DNA of 59,764 nt from Neisseria sp. (GCF_030530745.1 NZ_JAUMUI010000014.1:1-59764); one strand, 5' to 3'. Counted from the stretch's first letter, positions 26,671-34,742 are shown. Numbers and translations: made by a program. The notes: a model not told the origin generated them from the sequence alone.

Positions 26671-27471
26671 TTATGATGACGCTGCTTCCCCGGTTAAAAC
26701 ACCCCGCAGTTTTTTCAGCTCTTCCCATGCCTGTTTCTTCAGTTGCGGCTGCCGCAGCAGGCGGGCGGGGTGGGGCACGGTAAACGCGGGTGTGCCGCCG
26801 CACAGTTGAGCGATGGTTTCGGCGTAGTGCGGCTGTGCGAACACCTGCCCCAGAAACAGCACCGCCTGCGCCTGCGACGCGGCAAGTTCGGCCTGCATCT
26901 GCGGCAGCGCGGCGGCCACTTGTTCGGGCGGCGGCTCGGGGGTAAACGCTGCGGAAGTTTTCACCCAGCTGGTTTTGTGGGCGTCGGCTGCTTGCAGGCC
27001 GATGGCGGCGAGCATATTGTCGAGCAGTACGCCCGCGCTGCCGCTGAACAGTTTGCCTGCCGCGCTGTCCTCGGGTGCGGGGCAGATGCTCACCACCATT
27101 ACAGCGGCGGGCTGTATGGCGGCCAGTACGGCGGGGTCGGCAGCCGTTCGGGCGGCGGCGTTTCCGTTTTCAGACGGCCTTCCGGCAGGCGCGGGCGGAA
27201 TGTTTTCAGACGGCCTGTTGTGGGCGGAATGGCCGTCTGAAACTTTGGCGGCGGGGTTGACGGCAGCCATCGCCGCCAAGCGCGCGGTTGCGGCGGCAGG
27301 CGTGCGGGCAGCGGGTTGCGGCACGGCAGAGGTTTGCGGCGGTGTTTGGGGTGCGGCTTGCGGGGTGTGCGCGGCGGCGGTTTCGGCGGGCAGCACTTTT
27401 GCGCCCCGGTTCAGCCACATCGGCCCCAAATCCAGTGCTTCGTGTAAATGCAGATAGCGGCTGCTTAACAT
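26671..27471 (-). CDS. Uracil-DNA glycosylase superfamily protein
   Basis: A 266-residue protein. The C-terminal part (about 135-266) shows the UDG fold pattern: I-C-P-A-P-E-D near 142, F-S-G-S-A-G-V-L-L-D-N-M-L near 156-168, V-L-F-L-G-Q-V-F and the H-P-A-R-L-L-R loop near 242-248. The Cys set of family 4/5 enzymes is missing, so no iron-sulfur cluster is expected. The N-terminal 25-130 is a Pro/Ala linker with three DUS (27,169-27,241). The start at 27,471 is supported by GGAGAAATC; a longer frame running into rimI is spurious. It overlaps rimI by 7 bases, and activity is unproven. Confidence 0.75.
   Translation of the reverse strand: MLSSRYLHLHEALDLGPMWLNRGAKVLPAETAAAHTPQAAPQTPPQTSAVPQPAARTPAAATARLAAMAAVNPAAKVSDGHSAHNRPSENIPPAPAGRPSENGNAAARTAADPAVLAAIQPAAVMVVSICPAPEDSAAGKLFSGSAGVLLDNMLAAIGLQAADAHKTSWVKTSAAFTPEPPPEQVAAALPQMQAELAASQAQAVLFLGQVFAQPHYAETIAQLCGGTPAFTVPHPARLLRQPQLKKQAWEELKKLRGVLTGEAASS
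27169..27241. repeat. Three DUS within 73 bp of coding sequence
   Basis: TTCAGACGGCCT at 27,169-27,180 and 27,205-27,216, and TGGCCGTCTGAA at 27,230-27,241, all in the linker of the glycosylase-like gene, where they encode R-P-S-E-N and V-S-D-G peptides. Confidence 0.7.
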
Positions 27472-27911
27472 GATTTCTCCATTAAAACAGCATCTTCCCT
27501 GCTGCCGTCGGGCAGCGGGTAATAGGCTTTTCGGCGGCCGCATTCGGTGAAACCGTGTTTGCGGTAGAGCGCCTGCGCGGCAAGGTTGGCGGCGCGCACT
27601 TCTAAAAATAAGCGTTCGGCGCGCTGTGCCGAGGCTGTCTGAAACCATGCCGCCATCAGCTGCGAAGCCAAACCGGCACGGCGGCGGGCGGGGGCGGTGG
27701 CAATCAGGTGCAGCTCCGATTCGCCGCACAGGGTCTGCCACACGGCAAAGCCGCCGATGATGCCGTCGGCTTCGGCCAAAACGGTTATGCTGTCGAAACG
27801 GTTGTTTAAGGCCGTCTGAAACTGTGCGGCCGACCACGGCGACGGGTTGCATTGCGCATCAAGCGCGGCCAAGGCGGGGCAGTCGGCGGGCAGGGCGGGG
27901 CGGATAATCAC
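27465..27911 (-). CDS. rimI: Ribosomal protein alanine N-acetyltransferase RimI
   Basis: A 148-residue GNAT enzyme expected to acetylate the N-terminus of S18. The acetyl-CoA loop is R-R-A-G-L-A-S-Q-L-M (about 76-85), and L-E-V-R-A-A-N-L-A-A-Q-A-L-Y-R-K-H-G-F with R-R-K-A-Y-Y is the RimI signature. It overlaps tsaB by 4 bases and the glycosylase-like gene by 7, so all three are one operon. Confidence 0.9.
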   Translation of the reverse strand: MIIRPALPADCPALAALDAQCNPSPWSAAQFQTALNNRFDSITVLAEADGIIGGFAVWQTLCGESELHLIATAPARRRAGLASQLMAAWFQTASAQRAERLFLEVRAANLAAQALYRKHGFTECGRRKAYYPLPDGSREDAVLMEKSC

Positions 27912-28582
27912 GGCGCACCCTTCCGTTCGGCCTGCTCTTTGGCGGTGAGCGCGATTTTATTGCGCACATACAGCAAACCCGCACGGGCGGCATCGGTGGC
28001 GGGGTAACGCCCGCCGGCGGCCAAATCCAGATAGTTTGTTGCGGCGGGCATCTGCGCCGTGCCGTTAAACGGCGGTTTTTCGCCGAGCGCAAACGCATTG
28101 CCTATGCCCTGCGGTTCGGCACAGCCTGCGGGCGGCACGATATCCGCTGCTCTGCCTACTTGGTAATCGCTCAGGCGGCGGTGGTTTTCGGTGTCGAACC
28201 AGGCGTAAAACACCTCGCCCATGCGCGCATCGGTGGCCGCCAGCACGCACGGTGCGCTGATTTGGCAGGCCACCGCGTCCAAACACGGCACACCGACGAG
28301 CGGCAGGTCAAACGGTGCTGCCAAGCCCTGCGCCACGCCCGCGCCGATGCGCAGGCCGGTAAACGCGCCCGGGCCTTGCGCATACACCACTGCGCCCAAG
28401 TCGGCTACTGTGATGCCCGCTTCGGCCAGCAGGGCGCTGATTTGCGGCAGAATCAGGGCGGATTGGCGGTTGCCCGCGTCTTCGTGGAAAGCAAACGTTT
28501 GCCCGCCCGCGCGCAGGGCCAGCGACAGAAACGGAGTGCTGGTGTCGATGGCTAAAACGGGGCGGGAAAAATCGGCTTGCAT
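27908..28582 (-). CDS. tsaB: tRNA t6A37 biosynthesis protein TsaB
   Basis: A 224-residue ASKHA-fold protein that partners TsaD and TsaE to make N6-threonylcarbamoyladenosine in ANN-decoding tRNAs. V-L-A-I-D-T-S-T-P-F-L-S-L-A-L is near 9-23 and Q-G-P-G-A-F-T-G-L-R-I-G near 69-80. It is first in the tsaB-rimI-UDG operon, an order common in beta-proteobacteria. Confidence 0.93.
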   Translation of the reverse strand: MQADFSRPVLAIDTSTPFLSLALRAGGQTFAFHEDAGNRQSALILPQISALLAEAGITVADLGAVVYAQGPGAFTGLRIGAGVAQGLAAPFDLPLVGVPCLDAVACQISAPCVLAATDARMGEVFYAWFDTENHRRLSDYQVGRAADIVPPAGCAEPQGIGNAFALGEKPPFNGTAQMPAATNYLDLAAGGRYPATDAARAGLLYVRNKIALTAKEQAERKGAP

Positions 28583-28800
28583 GGCGGAAAAATCGGGGTT
28601 GGTCGGAAGGGCATTATACCCGAGGAGGGCGGAACTTATCGCAGCCTTTTAGCAGCCTTTGCAAAAGGCCGTCTGAAACGCATTACGGCAGCAATATGTA
28701 ATTTTGATACAAAATAATATTTAGGTTGATTGTTTTTAAAGTGGTAATGTAAGAGTTGTGTATGGTTGTGTTAAAATGCCGCGGCATAAAACAAGCACAC

Positions 28801-28831
28801 AGGCCGTCTGAAAAACGCTTTCAGACGGCCT
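28801..28831. repeat. Inverted DUS pair in the moxR leader
   Basis: AGGCCGTCTGAAA (28,801-28,813) and TTTCAGACGGCCT (28,819-28,831) with a 5-nt loop, ending 32 bp before the moxR start. The upstream neighbour tsaB is divergent, so it has no stop codon to serve and may lie in the moxR 5' leader. Confidence 0.5.
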
Positions 28832-28863
28832 GAATTTACCGCAACCCATTTAAAAACATCATA

Positions 28864-29775
28864 ATGAATACCGATATACAACGCGCATTGCAACAGCTCA
28901 ACACGCTGATTTTGGGGAAAGAAAACGTTTTGCAGCAATTGTTTGCCGCCGTGCTCGCCGGCGGCCACGTTTTGCTCGAAGACGTGCCGGGCGTGGGCAA
29001 AACCACGCTCTCGCACGGCGTGGCGGCGGTGTTGGGGCTGGATTACCGCCGCGTTCAGTTCACCAACGATATGCTGCCTTCCGACCTGTTGGGCATCAAC
29101 GTTTACCGCCCCAACGAAGGCCGGTTCGAGTTCCACCCCGGCCCCGTGTTCCACGCCTTCTTATTGGCCGACGAAATCAACCGCGCCTCTCCCAAACTGC
29201 AATCCGCGCTGCTTGAAGCGATGGAGGAGCGGCAGGTGTCGGTGGACGGGCAAACCTACGCCCTGCCCGAGCCGTTTATCGTGATGGCCACCCAAAACCC
29301 CGCCGAGCAGCTCGGCACCTTCCCCCTTCCCGAATCGCAACTCGACCGCTTTATGATGCGCCTGAGTATGGGCTATCCCGCCGCCGACGCCGAAAAACGG
29401 CTGTATGCAGAAGGCGGTGGCCGCCGCAACCTGCCCGCCTTGCAGGCCGTTTGCAACGCCGCAACGCTTACGCAATGGCAGCGGCAGGCCGCGCAGGTGA
29501 AATTTTCGCAGGCCGCCGCCGATTATGTTTACCGGCTCGTGCAGGCCACGCGCCAACCCGGCCGCTTCGTGCTCGGCTTAAGCCCGCGCGCGGGTTTGGC
29601 GGTGGTGGCCGCCGCCAAAGCGCGGGCGTTTATGCTGGGCAGGCCGCACGTTTTGCCCGAAGACGTGAAAGCCGTGTGGGTGCCGGTGGCCAACCACCGC
29701 CTGCAACCCGTGCAGCAGGGCTTGACCAGCACGCAGATTCTGGCGGATATGCTCGACCATGTTGCCGTTGCGTAA
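28864..29775 (+). CDS. MoxR-family AAA+ ATPase
   Basis: A 303-residue AAA+ chaperone-like ATPase. Walker A is D-V-P-G-V-G-K-T-T-L (about 40-49), Walker B L-L-A-D-E-I-N-R-A (about 100-108), and the sensor region M-A-T-Q-N-P-A-E-Q-L-G-T-F-P-L-P-E-S-Q-L-D-R-F is typical of MoxR. These ATPases usually help mature cell-envelope or metal-centre proteins. It overlaps the following DUF58 gene by 17 bases. Confidence 0.92.
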   Translation: MNTDIQRALQQLNTLILGKENVLQQLFAAVLAGGHVLLEDVPGVGKTTLSHGVAAVLGLDYRRVQFTNDMLPSDLLGINVYRPNEGRFEFHPGPVFHAFLLADEINRASPKLQSALLEAMEERQVSVDGQTYALPEPFIVMATQNPAEQLGTFPLPESQLDRFMMRLSMGYPAADAEKRLYAEGGGRRNLPALQAVCNAATLTQWQRQAAQVKFSQAAADYVYRLVQATRQPGRFVLGLSPRAGLAVVAAAKARAFMLGRPHVLPEDVKAVWVPVANHRLQPVQQGLTSTQILADMLDHVAVA

Positions 29776-30706
29776 ACGCCGTCTGAATGCCGCACAGGGC
29801 GAAACCGCTTCTGTGGCCGCCCTGCATTGCCGCCCCACCCGTTTGGGCGTGGGGCTGGCGGTAACGGTGGTGCTGCTGTGGCTGGTGGGGCTGAACTACC
29901 AGGTTAATCTGGCTTATGCCGCCGCTTTCTGGCTGGCGGGGTTTCTGCTGGTGTCGGTGCTGCTCAACCTGCGCCAGCTCTCGGCTTTGCAGATAACGGC
30001 AGATATGCCCGCCGAAGTGTTTGCCGGCGGCCATGCCGTGCTGGAGCTGGCCGCCGCCGGCAACACACGCCGCCGCTGGTTGTGGCTGTGCAGCGAAGAC
30101 GGTTTAGCCAACCCGCGCACGCCGCCGACGAAATTGTGGCGGGCGTGGCATATCGGTTCGGACGGCCTGCCTGTTTTCCAATGGCGTATCCCCGCCGTGA
30201 TGCGCGGTTATCTGCGCATACCGCCGTTGCGCGCCGCTTCGGTGGCGCCGTTCGGCGTGAGCATGGTGCAGTATGTGTGGCGCTGGTCGGGCGAAGCGGT
30301 GGTATTCCCCGCGCCCCTTCCCCACGATTTGCCCGATATGCCCGCCCGCAGCGGCGAAACCGACCTGCAACACCCGCCCGCGCAGGGCGGCGGTGATTTG
30401 GCTTATTTACAGGCGCACCGGCAGGGCGCGTCGTTGCAGCATGTTGCCTGGAAAACCTATGCCAAAACCGGCGAAATGCTCGACAAACGCTTTGAAGAGC
30501 CGCAACACGCCGCCAGCAACACCGTTATTTCTTATGCAGACTACCCTGCCGGCACCGATAAAGACCGTTTGGCGGGCTTGTTGTGTTTCCGCGTACTCGA
30601 AGCCGAACGCCGCGGCCTGCCGTATTCGCTGGAGCTGCCGCAGCGGCTGATTGCGCCGCAGCACGGGCAGCGGGAAATCTGTCTGACGGCGCTGGCATTG
30701 TGGTAG
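29759..30706 (+). CDS. DUF58 domain protein
   Basis: A 315-residue protein with two N-terminal membrane helices (about residues 32-76) and a cytosolic or periplasmic C-terminal half. The DUF58 core near 205-245 has G-D-L-A-Y-L-Q-A-H-R-Q-G-A, then V-A-W-K-T-Y-A-K-T-G-E-M-L-D-K-R-F-E. Proteins of this family act with MoxR ATPases and transglutaminase-like proteins in envelope homeostasis; the molecular role is unknown. It is translationally coupled to moxR. Confidence 0.85.
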   Translation: MLPLRKRRLNAAQGETASVAALHCRPTRLGVGLAVTVVLLWLVGLNYQVNLAYAAAFWLAGFLLVSVLLNLRQLSALQITADMPAEVFAGGHAVLELAAAGNTRRRWLWLCSEDGLANPRTPPTKLWRAWHIGSDGLPVFQWRIPAVMRGYLRIPPLRAASVAPFGVSMVQYVWRWSGEAVVFPAPLPHDLPDMPARSGETDLQHPPAQGGGDLAYLQAHRQGASLQHVAWKTYAKTGEMLDKRFEEPQHAASNTVISYADYPAGTDKDRLAGLLCFRVLEAERRGLPYSLELPQRLIAPQHGQREICLTALALW

Positions 30707-30762
30707 CGGCAATCGGCACTAGACCTTTGCGAAACTCATTGGGTCCGTCTGAAATGTTTGTC

Positions 30763-30840
30763 CGTCATTATCGGGCTTGATTCGAGTATTTGGTGCTTCT
30801 TTAAAACAATGAGATGCTCGGGTCAAGCCCGAGCATGACG
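30763..30840. repeat. 78-bp palindromic repeat, copy 1
   Basis: Begins CGTCATTATCGGGCTTGATT and ends TCAAGCCCGAGCATGACG. The ends are inverted repeats, and each half contains a smaller CTCGGG/CCCGAG-type palindrome. Copy 2 is at 47,120-47,198. It lies between the DUF58 and transglutaminase genes and may form a cruciform or an mRNA structure there. Confidence 0.65.
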
Positions 30841-30886
30841 AAACGGTATATCAGGCCGTCTGAAAAAACCTATCATTCATAACATC

Positions 30887-32848
30887 ATGCTGATTCCCAA
30901 CCCTTCTTTCCTGCAACAGCCGCCGCCGCGCACGGTGGCATTTGCCGTGCTGCTGGTTTTGCTGTGGACGGCGCTGCCGTTGGCCGCATCACTGCCCGCC
31001 GCGGTTATTGCGGTGTTCGGCGGCCTGTGGCTGCTGCGGCTGGCCTTGCTGAAAGCCGGCATCGGCCGCGTGCCGAAAGCCGCGCTGCTGCTGCTGGCGG
31101 CGGTGGCGGGGCTGCTGGTGTGGCAGCAGCTTGGCACGGTGTTCGGGCGCGAGGGCGGGGTGGCGTTTTTATTATTGCTGGTAATGCTCAAAGCGTTCGA
31201 AAGCAACAGCCGGCGCGATTGGCAGGTGCTGCTGCTGGCCATGTTGTTTTTAATCGGGTCGTCGGTGCTGCTTAATCAGAGCCTGTTTGTCGGCGTGTGG
31301 CTGCTGCTGGCGCTCGCGGCCGTCAGCATATGTTTTGCCGTATTGTGCGGATTGGGCGGCAGGGAAGCCTTCAAACTCAGCGTGCAGGCGCTGCTGCTCA
31401 CCCTGCCGCTGACTGTGGTGCTGTTCGTGGCGGTGCCGCGCCTGGACGAACCCTTGTGGCGGATTCCGCAGCAGACGCAGCAGGCCAAAACGGGCTTGTC
31501 GGACACCATGGAGCCGGGCAGCATCAGTAATCTGGTGCAGAGCGACGAATGGGTGGCCAACATCACTTTTTCAGACAGCCTCAAACCGCAGCGCAGCGAT
31601 TTATATTGGCGCGCCATCATTATGGGCGAATTCGACGGCACACGCTGGCAGGCGCTTAACGGCAACTATATCGACGAAGCCCGCACCGCCGCCCCTAAAC
31701 GCACCGTTGCCTACCAGATGATTATCCGCGATCAAAACGGCGTTTTACCCGCGTTGGACTACCCTGCGGCAGAGCTGCCGGCGGGCGTGGAGAAAAGATT
31801 GGGGCAGACCATACGCGCCAGCCGCAGCCGCGAAGGTTTGCGCCGCCTCAGCCTGCAAGCGTCTCTGAGCGACACCCTGCCGCACACCCTTGATGCCGGC
31901 GGGCAAAACTTCTACACCCGCCTGCCAAGCGGCAACCCGCAAACCCGCAGCCTGGCCGAAACGTTGGCGCAGCAGTCGGCCACCCCGCGCCAGTTTATCG
32001 GCAAAGTGCTCGAACACTACCGCCGCCAAAACTTCGCCTACACCCTGCAACCGCCGCGCACAGCCGGGCGCGACGGTATCGACGAATTTATGTTCCGCAC
32101 CCGCCGCGGCTTCTGCGAACATTACGCCCAAAGCTTCGTAGTGATGATGCGCGCCGCCGGCCTGCCCGCGCGGGTGGTAACCGGCTATCTGGGCGCCGAC
32201 TATAACGAACAGGCGGGCTTTTGGCAGATTCGCGCCAAAGACGCTCACGCCTGGGCCGAAGTGTGGCTGCCGCAGGAACAGGTTTGGCTGCGCGTCGATC
32301 CCACCGCCGCCGTGTCGGCCGTGCGCGCAGCAAGCGGCATCAGCCAAGCCCTCGCTGCCGACGAGCGCGGCATGGTGGCCGACAGCGGCAGCCTGTTTGC
32401 CCGCTGGCGCGATACGGGGCAGTTTTACTGGCAGCAATGGGTGGTGAACTACGACCAAACCAAGCAAAACAGCCTGTTTGCGCGAATCGGCCTAGGCGGT
32501 TTCAACTGGCAGACCCTGCTGCTGGTGCTGCCCGCCGCCCTCCTGCCGCCGGCATACTGGTGGTTCGGCAGCCGCAACCGCGATCGCGATTTTCTCAACG
32601 AAGGCTTTGCGTTGGTTAAAAGCGCGGTTTTGGGTAAAGACGATGAAACCGCCGCCGCCGTCAGCGCGGGCGAACTCAACCGTATGCTGCACGAAAACGG
32701 CATCGCCGACCCGGCCTTGCCGCACCTGCTGCAACAATACGAACACTGGCTGTATGCCGCCGAAAGGCCGCCGCGGCGCACGCAGAAACGCTGGTTCGCC
32801 GCCGCGCGCAAAGCAGCCAGGCGTTACGGCACCAACCGGAGGGGGTGA
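30887..32848 (+). CDS. TgpA-like membrane transglutaminase
   Basis: A 653-residue protein. The first 190 residues are a DUF3488/TgpA-type region with five or six helices, a periplasmic transglutaminase-like domain follows, and another helix lies near 548-565 ahead of a cytosolic tail. The catalytic triad is Cys410 (R-G-F-C-E-H-Y), His454 (D-A-H-A-W) and Asp471 (V-D-P-T-A). Pseudomonas TgpA is essential, but its cross-linking substrate is not known. It completes a moxR-DUF58-tgpA operon, separated from DUF58 by 180 bp containing a repeat and a DUS. Confidence 0.88.
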   Translation: MLIPNPSFLQQPPPRTVAFAVLLVLLWTALPLAASLPAAVIAVFGGLWLLRLALLKAGIGRVPKAALLLLAAVAGLLVWQQLGTVFGREGGVAFLLLLVMLKAFESNSRRDWQVLLLAMLFLIGSSVLLNQSLFVGVWLLLALAAVSICFAVLCGLGGREAFKLSVQALLLTLPLTVVLFVAVPRLDEPLWRIPQQTQQAKTGLSDTMEPGSISNLVQSDEWVANITFSDSLKPQRSDLYWRAIIMGEFDGTRWQALNGNYIDEARTAAPKRTVAYQMIIRDQNGVLPALDYPAAELPAGVEKRLGQTIRASRSREGLRRLSLQASLSDTLPHTLDAGGQNFYTRLPSGNPQTRSLAETLAQQSATPRQFIGKVLEHYRRQNFAYTLQPPRTAGRDGIDEFMFRTRRGFCEHYAQSFVVMMRAAGLPARVVTGYLGADYNEQAGFWQIRAKDAHAWAEVWLPQEQVWLRVDPTAAVSAVRAASGISQALAADERGMVADSGSLFARWRDTGQFYWQQWVVNYDQTKQNSLFARIGLGGFNWQTLLLVLPAALLPPAYWWFGSRNRDRDFLNEGFALVKSAVLGKDDETAAAVSAGELNRMLHENGIADPALPHLLQQYEHWLYAAERPPRRTQKRWFAAARKAARRYGTNRRG

Positions 32849-33013
32849 TGTTGCGGTTTACGGAAGCGGATCGGGAATTTTGTAAGAATATTCAATCAAG
32901 GCCGTCTGAAACACGTAAATATTGTCATTTAGTTGTTTTGACGCGGTTTTATTTTGAAAGGTCTTGAATCGATTAGCCGTTGCCGGTGTATACAACCGCT
33001 CTCAAAACAAAAA

Positions 33014-33040
33014 GCCGTCTGAAATTAATTTTCAGACGGC
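33014..33040. terminator. Bidirectional DUS-pair terminator
   Basis: GCCGTCTGAAA and TTTCAGACGGC with a 5-nt loop lie between the convergent transglutaminase gene and the small membrane protein gene. Confidence 0.65.
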
Positions 33041-33063
33041 CTTGGCAATATATATGTGGCGGA

Positions 33064-33405
33064 TTATCCGCCGTCGGGCAGTTTTACCCGTTTGTGCGGC
33101 ACGATATTGCTGCGGGAAAGCAGCAGCAGGCAGCCCAGCACTATCATACCCAAGGCCACCAAAGGCGACATGCCCAGCAGGTATTGGCTTTTCAGGTAAA
33201 CCGCCGCGCCGATGTAAATCAAGAGCGGGCCGGATACGACCGACTGTTTGTTGATGCCGTCCATCACCAGCACGGCAACGCCGGCAACGGCCAGGCCGAT
33301 GGCAATCAGTGTGGCGGTGGCGGGCAGGATGCCGGTGGCTTTGAGAAACCACACGGCACCGGCAATAATCAGAAACAGCGGTAGGGCGAGCGAGGCTTGG
33401 GGCAT
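33064..33405 (-). CDS. Small inner-membrane protein of unknown function
   Basis: A 113-residue protein with four predicted helices: about 5-22, 28-48, 57-71 and 78-96. It ends in the basic tail R-S-N-I-V-P-H-K-R-V-K-L-P-D-G-G. GGAG stands 8 nt before the ATG. No catalytic residues or family I can name are visible. A DUS-derived hairpin separates it from the lipoprotein gene upstream, so it is probably transcribed alone. Confidence 0.7.
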   Translation of the reverse strand: MPQASLALPLFLIIAGAVWFLKATGILPATATLIAIGLAVAGVAVLVMDGINKQSVVSGPLLIYIGAAVYLKSQYLLGMSPLVALGMIVLGCLLLLSRSNIVPHKRVKLPDGG

Positions 33406-33430
33406 GGTGCAGACTCCGGTTCGGATAAGT

Positions 33431-33473
33431 TTTCATACGGCCTGCATTATTGTGTTATGCAGGCCGTATGAAA
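33431..33473 (-). terminator. DUS-derived hairpin with the same substitution in both arms
   Basis: Perfect 17-bp arms TTTCATACGGCCTGCAT (33,431-33,447) and ATGCAGGCCGTATGAAA (33,457-33,473). Each arm differs from the DUS at one position (GCCGTATGAA for GCCGTCTGAA), so pairing is kept while uptake recognition is probably reduced. It follows the lipoprotein stop by 14 bp. Confidence 0.7.
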
Positions 33474-33487
33474 AGGGGAAGGGAAAA

Positions 33488-33946
33488 TTATTGCGTGTTT
33501 TTACCCAGCAGGCGTGCGATGATGCCGTCGGTTTGCTTCTGCAAGTCAGGCGAACGGCGGAAGGCGGGATCATCGCTGACTTTATAGCCAATGGAGGCTA
33601 CGCTGTAATCGGGGGTGCGCAGGATAATGGTGATTTTCTCGATCATCTGCCGGCTGCCTGCAGAAATATAGCGCAGGTTATAGCGGCATTGGGGCGTGTA
33701 GAGGCGCTGGCGGTCGGCCGGAACATCAACGATTTCGCTGTCGATACCATGGTTGTTCAGCGATCGTGCAATCACGTGTTCCAAACCTTTTGGCGTGCGT
33801 TTCGGGTTGGGGATGATGCAGATGCGGCTGATGGTTTTCAATTCGCCGGCTTTTCCTTCGGCCACGCTGACTTTGGTGCTGCTGCATGCGCTCAGGGCGG
33901 CTGCTGTTAATGCTAAAGGTAGTATTTTGATTTTGTGTTTCATCAT
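33488..33946 (-). CDS. Predicted lipoprotein of unknown function
   Basis: A 152-residue protein with a basic start, a hydrophobic stretch and a lipobox L-S-A-C, the Cys being near residue 21. The mature part has I-C-I-I-P-N-P-K-R-T-P-K-G and a C-terminal R-S-P-D-L-Q-K-Q-T-D-G-I-I-A-R-L-L. AAGGA is 3 nt before the first of two adjacent ATG codons, so the second (33,943) is the better spaced. I do not recognise the family. It is followed by the mutated-DUS terminator. Confidence 0.75.
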   Translation of the reverse strand: MMKHKIKILPLALTAAALSACSSTKVSVAEGKAGELKTISRICIIPNPKRTPKGLEHVIARSLNNHGIDSEIVDVPADRQRLYTPQCRYNLRYISAGSRQMIEKITIILRTPDYSVASIGYKVSDDPAFRRSPDLQKQTDGIIARLLGKNTQ

Positions 33947-34000
33947 GCTTCCTTTTCGTGGTAATACGGCGGCGGGTTTCAGACGGCCTCGGGAAGGGGG

Positions 34001-34447
34001 TTAACCCGCGTTTTTCATCAAACGCTGTTTTTCGCGCTTCCAGTCGGCTTCTTTCATGCTTTGGCGTTTGTCGTGCTGCTTTTTGCCTTTGGCCAGGCCG
34101 ATGTCCATTTTGATGCAGCCGCGGCTGTAATGCAGGTTCAACGGCACGATGGTGTAGCCCGCCCGCTCGGTTTTGCCGATTAATTTGTTGATTTCCGACT
34201 GCTTCAGCAGCAGCTTGCGCTGGCGTACCGGATCGGGCTTCACATGGGTGGACGCGGTGGGCAGCGCGGTGATGTGGCAGCCCACCAGATAAAATGCGTC
34301 TTTCTTCCAATGGATATAGCTTTCTTTCAGCTGCACGCGACCGGCGCGGACGGCTTTTACTTCCCAGCCCTCGAGCACCAAACCGGCTTCGATTTGGTCT
34401 TCGATAAAATAGTCGTGGAAGGCTTTGCGGTTGTTGGCGATGCTCAT
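34001..34447 (-). CDS. smpB: SsrA-binding protein SmpB
   Basis: A 148-residue OB-fold protein that brings tmRNA to stalled ribosomes. [31 protein letters not shown] (about 23-38) and the basic tail with K-G-K-K-Q-H-D-K-R are all diagnostic. The tmRNA gene is not in the window. Confidence 0.96.
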   Translation of the reverse strand: MSIANNRKAFHDYFIEDQIEAGLVLEGWEVKAVRAGRVQLKESYIHWKKDAFYLVGCHITALPTASTHVKPDPVRQRKLLLKQSEINKLIGKTERAGYTIVPLNLHYSRGCIKMDIGLAKGKKQHDKRQSMKEADWKREKQRLMKNAG

Positions 34448-34476
34448 GGTATTTGCTGTTTGGGTTCGGTTGCTTT

Positions 34477-34513
34477 TTTCAGACGGCCTATTGTAGCAAA
34501 AGGCCGTCTGAAA
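34477..34513 (-). terminator. DUS-pair terminator after the DUF1653 gene
   Basis: TTTCAGACGGCCT (34,477-34,489) and AGGCCGTCTGAAA (34,501-34,513), 19 bp beyond the DUF1653 stop on the minus strand. Confidence 0.65.
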
Positions 34514-34532
34514 ACGTTTTAAAATTCACATT

Positions 34533-34742
34533 TTAAAATTCGCGTATGCAGGTAAAGCGCAAAACGCCGCCGACGCTTTCGGCAAACAGGGCGGCGGGGC
34601 GCGCCCACAAGCCGTAATCGCCGTAGAGGGCGCGGTAAAACACCAAGGTTTCTTCAGTTTCGCTGTGGCGGGCGGTGCCGATAACTTCGTATAAATTACC
34701 TTTATAGTGGCGGTAGATGCCGGGTTTGACTGTGTTTGTCAT
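34533..34742 (-). CDS. DUF1653 domain protein
   Basis: A 69-residue protein with the DUF1653 pattern G-I-Y-R-H-Y-K-G-N-L-Y-E-V-I-G-T-A-R-H-S-E-T-E-E near the start and F-R-Y-type L-Y-G-D-Y-G-L-W-A-R-P in the centre. Function is unknown. I place the start at 34,742; a longer frame to 34,823 adds a segment containing a DUS and is unlikely to be translated. Confidence 0.85.
   Translation of the reverse strand: MTNTVKPGIYRHYKGNLYEVIGTARHSETEETLVFYRALYGDYGLWARPAALFAESVGGVLRFTCIREF

Noticed and set aside
26671-27852. 393-residue version of the glycosylase-like protein
   Set aside because: The first 127 codons lie in another frame of rimI and give a low-complexity Arg/His/Pro sequence; the internal ATG at 27,471 has a good ribosome-binding site.
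28160-28555. 131-codon plus-strand frame within tsaB
   Set aside because: Antisense to a conserved gene, with composition typical of GC-rich shadow frames.
33090-33110. Sigma-54-like GGCACG-ATAT-TGCT sequence
   Set aside because: The GG to GC spacing is one base short of the consensus, and the site lies inside a coding sequence.
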